From Bog-756 sp050011635 (GTDB lineage Bacteria; Actinomycetota; Acidimicrobiia; Acidimicrobiales; RAAP-2): a stretch of 55,993 nucleotides of DNA. Where the stretch lies: positions 1 to 55,993 of the forward strand of contig JBEKIU010000014.1 in assembly GCA_050011635.1 (NCBI GenBank), in the 5' to 3' direction. Both the position numbers and the translations under genes were made by a program. Below, one piece after another: positions 53,194 to 55,993 of the stretch. How positions within the stretch are numbered: the first letter of the stretch is position 1; each line of letters starts with the position of its first letter. The notes under the pieces are model-generated. The model was not told where the DNA came from. It did no database searches and saw only the letters and a list, made by a program, of their open reading frames with translations.

Positions 53194-53690
53194 ATGGCCG
53201 GTCCAGGAAAACCAGGTCCTCCCGCCCGAGGACACGAACAAGTCGACTACCACAAGATCAAGGTCATGGTCCTTTGAACTCCTTGACCCGGGATACAGCA
53301 AAGGCGCGATCGCTCGTCAGGTCGGATACAAGAACCGAAGCCAGGCGTACCGAATGATTGACCGCATCATGAAAGAAGACATGGTCGGTGCGGGTCGAGA
53401 CCGCCTACGGCTACTCCATTTCGAACGGCTAGAGGCGATGTATGCGTCTATTGAACCCGAGGTGGTGAAGGACGATGGCACCCCTGTGGACGAGAGGAAG
53501 GTGCTGGCTGCGATCAAGATTCTGGAACGCGAGGCGCGTATGACCGGGATCGACGGACCAACGGTGGTGGAGCAGGACGAGAATGACGAGGAGGGAGAAG
53601 GATCCAGGGCCATGGAGGAGAAGATCGAGGCTGTACAGACCTGGGTGGCGTTCTGTGACGAGCGGGACAGGCCGAGGCCGGGCACGACCC
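53194..53690 (+). pseudogene. phage-like HTH / small-terminase-like gene split at CTT-TGA
   Basis: ATG 53194 has AAAAGGGA upstream and encodes 27 residues ending DYHKIKVMVL before TGA 53275. Coding continues in the +1 frame as ELLDPGYSKGAIARQVGYKN, RSQAYRMIDRIMKEDMVGAG, LHFERLEAMYASIEPEV and LAAIKILEREARMTGIDGPT. The HTH plus a following alpha-helical part with LEREARMTGID resembles phage small terminase or homeodomain-like proteins. Removal of one T at CTTTGA restores a continuous protein. The 3' end is uncertain because helicase-like coding begins near 53700. Confidence 0.6.
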
Positions 53691-53699
53691 TTGGTTCTT

Positions 53700-54034
53700 C
53701 GGGGTGGCATGGGGGTCAAGGTCCGAGCCGCCGCCCTTGCCCGTCTCGACATGAAGCCCGACCGAGGGCCACTTCTGGTTGTGGCTACCGGCTCGTATAT
53801 CGGTGAGGCTTCGATTGTCCGGTGCTTGACACCCTGTTCCTCGCTGCACCGATCGCTTTCAAGGGGCGCCTCGTGCAACACGTCGGGCGCATCATGCGGC
53901 CCTGCCCAGGGAAGTCCACAGCGGAAGTTCATGACTATCAGGATGTTTTCACGGGAGTTCTGGCCTCGTCGCTAGGCAAGCGCGCCCCCGGGTACACGAG
54001 TCTCGGGTTCGCCGACCCCCGGAAGCTCAACTGA
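53700..54034 (+). pseudogene. superfamily II helicase C-terminal remnant, frameshifted
   Basis: Fragment of a DEAD/DEAH-type helicase. The first frame gives GVKVRAAALARLDMKPDRGP and LLVVATGSYIGE. After loss of about one base near 53812 it continues as FDCPVLDTLFLAAPIAFKGR, LVQHVGRIMRPCPGK (motif VI, QxxGRxxR) and HDYQDVFTGVLASSLGKRAP to the stop at 54034. Everything upstream of motif V is missing. Such helicases occur in phage and TOTE-type conflict systems. Confidence 0.75.
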
Positions 54035-54102
54035 TGTTTCTGCGGCACCACCAGATCGCTAGTGGTGAGCCTCTTGACGGTTGGACGAAGGGTAGTAAGC
54101 GT

Positions 54103-54444
54103 ATGACACTCGACACCGCAGTAGAGGCGAGCGAAATCGTTGATGCCCTCAAGCCGTTCGGTATCAAGCAGGGCGACGTGGCGGCGGTAGTCCATGTTTC
54201 CGACCGGGCAGTGCGCGGCTGGCGGTCAGGGAGCATTACCAGTGAGCGCTATGACCGATTGGCGGAAATGCGGGACCTGGTGGTTCTGCTCTCTGATTCG
54301 CTCACCGCGCGTGGAGTGGGCCAGTGGCTTCACGCACGGAACCGCGTTCTTGGTGGCGAACGCCCAATCGACGTGCTCAGTCAGGGGGACTTCGCCCGAG
54401 TGGAGCAAGCTGCGCGGGCATTTATTGAGGGCTCCTACGTTTGA
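54103..54444 (+). CDS. Xre/ParS-type antitoxin of a RES toxin (DUF2384-like)
   Basis: ATG 54103 gives 113 aa; ATG 54034 is an in-frame alternative that overlaps the helicase remnant. The N-terminal HTH is IKQGDVAAVVHVSDRAVRGW. The C-terminal toxin-binding domain is LVVLLSDSLTARGVGQWLHA, VLGGERPIDVLSQGDFARVE. These features, and the 4-nt overlap with the RES toxin, define a RES-Xre toxin-antitoxin module. The antitoxin should also repress its own promoter. Confidence 0.85.
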   Translation: MTLDTAVEASEIVDALKPFGIKQGDVAAVVHVSDRAVRGWRSGSITSERYDRLAEMRDLVVLLSDSLTARGVGQWLHARNRVLGGERPIDVLSQGDFARVEQAARAFIEGSYV

Positions 54445-55103
54445 GCGATTTGCTCGAGGCGGTGCGTTCGTGCCCGCGTCGTCAGATCCGGGGAAGATTC
54501 TGGCACCAGGGCCCCACCCGATGGGCCTTGGTCGGGATTACTGATCCCGCTACGACGGACGGTCGGTATCACGAACGGGCCGGACCTGGCGTCTGGTACG
54601 CGTCTAGTCAAGAACAAGCTGCATGGGCCGAGTTGTTCCGGCACTTCATCGACGAAGGAGTCGACCCCTTCGAGGTACGCCGGCGTGTGGGTCCCGCGGA
54701 CGTTCACGATCTCAATGCACTTGACCTCACTGATCCGAACGTGCATCAAATCCTGGGGGTGAAAGCCGATCAGCTGATCAGTTACGACCTGACCTTGTGT
54801 CATCAGATCGCTGATGCGGCCCACAAGGCAGGGTTTGAGGGAATCCTCGCTCCGGCCGTTGCCCTGCCAGGTCGAACGCCGTTGGTCGTTTTCGGAACAG
54901 GATTGGTGAAACTCCACCCGGGCGTCTCACGAATAGCGTCACCACCCCCACGCCTAGCCGACCTTCTGCGCCTGATTCGACCTCATGCAGATGTTCCAGC
55001 TGGCGTGCGTGCTCTCCTTGTTTCGTTGTATCGAAGCGATCCGCCAGAGGCGACGGAGCACATAGATCAGCGTCCTCCCAGTCACAACCAGCGGAACTCG
55101 TAG
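54441..55103 (+). CDS. RES-domain toxin
   Basis: TTG 54441 overlaps the antitoxin stop (TTGA); 220 aa. RES domain residues are visible: the Arg-containing GRYHERAGPGVWYASSQEQA, the conserved Tyr in WYASS, Glu in AWAELFRHF, and a later FEGILAPAVALPGRTPLVVF. Characterised RES toxins deplete NAD+ (phosphorolysis or hydrolysis). The gene is intact and is the last one before the right att site, where it could keep the island from being lost. Confidence 0.87.
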   Translation: MSDLLEAVRSCPRRQIRGRFWHQGPTRWALVGITDPATTDGRYHERAGPGVWYASSQEQAAWAELFRHFIDEGVDPFEVRRRVGPADVHDLNALDLTDPNVHQILGVKADQLISYDLTLCHQIADAAHKAGFEGILAPAVALPGRTPLVVFGTGLVKLHPGVSRIASPPPRLADLLRLIRPHADVPAGVRALLVSLYRSDPPEATEHIDQRPPSHNQRNS

Positions 55104-55116
55104 TAGACCGGTCTAC
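55103..55116. repeat. 14-bp perfect palindrome at the toxin stop
   Basis: GTAGACCGGTCTAC is a perfect palindrome starting in the RES stop codon. It could be an operator or an integrase/excisionase arm site near attR. Confidence 0.6.
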
Positions 55117-55118
55117 AA

Positions 55119-55180
55119 CAGAACCGCATTCAGCGGACTCCATGGAAACTGGGTGGACAGAACCGCACGTCAGCGGACTG
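55119..55180. repeat. ~22-bp direct repeat next to attR
   Basis: CAGAACCGCATTCAGCGGACT (55119-55139) and CAGAACCGCACGTCAGCGGACT (55158-55179) repeat with 39-bp spacing, 30-90 bp before attR. This is the position expected for integrase arm-type sites. Confidence 0.65.
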
Positions 55181-55208
55181 GGAAATAGAGCAAAGACCCA
55201 GTTCAGCG

Positions 55209-55253
55209 CCTTGCCAAGGTGAGGGTCGCGGGTTCGAATCCCGTCGTCCGCTC
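55209..55253 (+). repeat. right attachment site (attR), partial tRNA-Gly
   Basis: Identical 45-bp copy of the tRNA-Gly 3' part. The acceptor 5' strand and D-arm are missing, so this is not a functional tRNA. Confidence 0.93.
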
Positions 55254-55387
55254 AGCTTGTGAGCACGACGATCGATGGCCGTCGGCCTGCCCGCACTTCC
55301 GGTGTGGTACCGCGAAGGAAGCCGAACAGGACCGCTTCAGCTCTTAGAACGCGTGGTTCAGCAGGTGATGAGCAGGGAGGGATTTAC

Positions 55388-55993
55388 GTGGCACAGCGTG
55401 TTTGGTCGCGACTGTCCTGGTTTGTGATGATGAAGTCGGGTGCAGTCGTCGGTGTGGCTGGCCTCATCGGCGTTGCCTTGACGCCCGGGGGAGCGCCGCA
55501 GGCGGCTGCCTTGACAGTCCCGTACGCCTACGTGGCCAATAAACACGGTGCCCGGCACCGTGAGCGTCATCGACACCTACACGAACAGGGTTGTGAAGGC
55601 CGTTGGGGTCGGCACAAATCCATGTGGGGTCGCCATCACCCCGAGCAAGGCCTACGCGTACGTGGCCAACGCAGGCACGGGGACCGTGAGCGTCATCAGC
55701 ACCGCCACCAACCAAGTGGTAAAGACAGTGACCGTCGGTAGCGGCGCATATGGGGGACCATACGCGGTCGCCATCACCCCCGATGGGCACGAAGCCTATG
55801 TGACCAACGAAAGCTCCGATACCGTGAGCGTGATCAACACCTCGACCAACGCGGTGGTGAAGACCATAGGGTTTGGTCATCGGCCCTTCGGGGTCGCGAT
55901 CAGCCCAAACGGGCGCTACTCATATGTGACCAACTCTGACTCGCACAGTGTGAGCGTGATCAAGACCTCGACCAACACAGTGGTGAAGGTCCT
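55388..55993 (+). pseudogene. YVTN-type beta-propeller protein, frameshifted, runs off the window
   Basis: GTG 55388 has GGGAGG 7 nt upstream. A signal-like hydrophobic segment (SGAVVGVAGLIGVALTPGGA) is followed by LTVPYAYVANKHGA. There the frame breaks at CCC 55551-55553. Dropping one C restores GTVSVIDTYTNRVVKAVGVG and further 42-45-residue YVTN blades (AYVANAGTGTVSVIS, AVAITPDGHEAYVTN, GVAISPNGRYSYVTN) to the edge. It is likely an exported surface propeller protein just outside the island. The lesion is a one-base change in a C run and could be a sequencing error. Confidence 0.8.

Larger units (their letters stand above)
47076..55253. mobile_element. ~8.1-kb genomic island integrated in tRNA-Gly
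   Basis: The island is bounded by identical 45-bp copies of the tRNA-Gly 3' end. It has the integrase gene next to the intact tRNA, visibly lower GC than the core, several broken genes, and cargo such as a peroxiredoxin/TetR pair, sigma/anti-sigma genes and a toxin-antitoxin pair. Four or more genes carry frameshifts, so it is a decaying element that probably cannot excise alone. Confidence 0.9.

Noticed and set aside
55209..55253. Second tRNA-Gly gene
   Set aside because: Only the anticodon-to-3' part is present; the acceptor 5' strand and D-arm are missing. It is the right att site.

Overview
The window is GC-rich DNA with GTG/TTG starts, many 4-nt stop/start overlaps (GTGA, ATGA, TTGA), an mtrA-mtrB-lpqB-like cluster, an F420-type luciferase-like oxidoreductase and a xerC-whiG-rpsB-tsf-pyrH-frr-cdsA order. 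Together these point to an actinobacterium (Actinomycetota), quite possibly of the Acidimicrobiia type. The class assignment is inference from gene order and base composition, not from a search.

Region 1 (1-10.6 kb, + strand): the 3' end of an unknown gene, RNase E/G, rplU-rpmA, a tyrosine phosphatase, obg, proB, proA, a MoxR ATPase with its VWA partner and a histidine phosphatase. Region 2 (10.6-21 kb): a secreted repeat protein with a glycosidase-like C-terminus (-), a 32-bp tandem repeat array built on the end of the class II DAHP synthase gene (-), an LLM oxidoreductase, nadD, a membrane protein and rsfS (+). These are followed by a minus-strand mtrA - mtrB - GerMN lipoprotein cluster whose histidine kinase gene is frameshifted, and a Tat-exported peptide-binding lipoprotein. 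Region 3 (21-46.9 kb) is core: xerC, whiG-type sigma, rpsB, tsf, pyrH, frr, cdsA, dxr, rip, ispG, proS, then rimP-nusA-ylxR-infB-rbfA-truB-ribF, an acyl-CoA synthetase, orn, dut and a WS/DGAT acyltransferase. Protein synthesis, MEP isoprenoid synthesis and phospholipid synthesis are interleaved here.

Region 4 (47.05-55.25 kb) is a genomic island of about 8.1 kb in the 3' end of a tRNA-Gly(GCC) gene. Both ends carry the same 45-bp copy of the tRNA 3' part (47076-47120 and 55209-55253). Inside are a badly decayed tyrosine integrase beside the tRNA, a small winged-helix gene, a broken NmrA-like SDR, and an intact peroxiredoxin/TetR divergent pair with two matching palindromic operators. A secreted beta-propeller protein, a truncated ECF sigma factor with a zinc-finger anti-sigma gene, a phage-like HTH gene split at CTT-TGA, a helicase remnant and an intact Xre-RES toxin-antitoxin pair at the far edge complete it. 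Beyond the right end is a frameshifted YVTN-type beta-propeller gene that runs off the window.

Regulatory signals: at least ten genes have a TANNNT box 6-9 nt before the start codon, the signature of leaderless transcription. The rimP-nusA-infB operon has a strong promoter followed by a perfect intrinsic terminator in its leader, suggesting attenuation. No rRNA gene or CRISPR array was seen.
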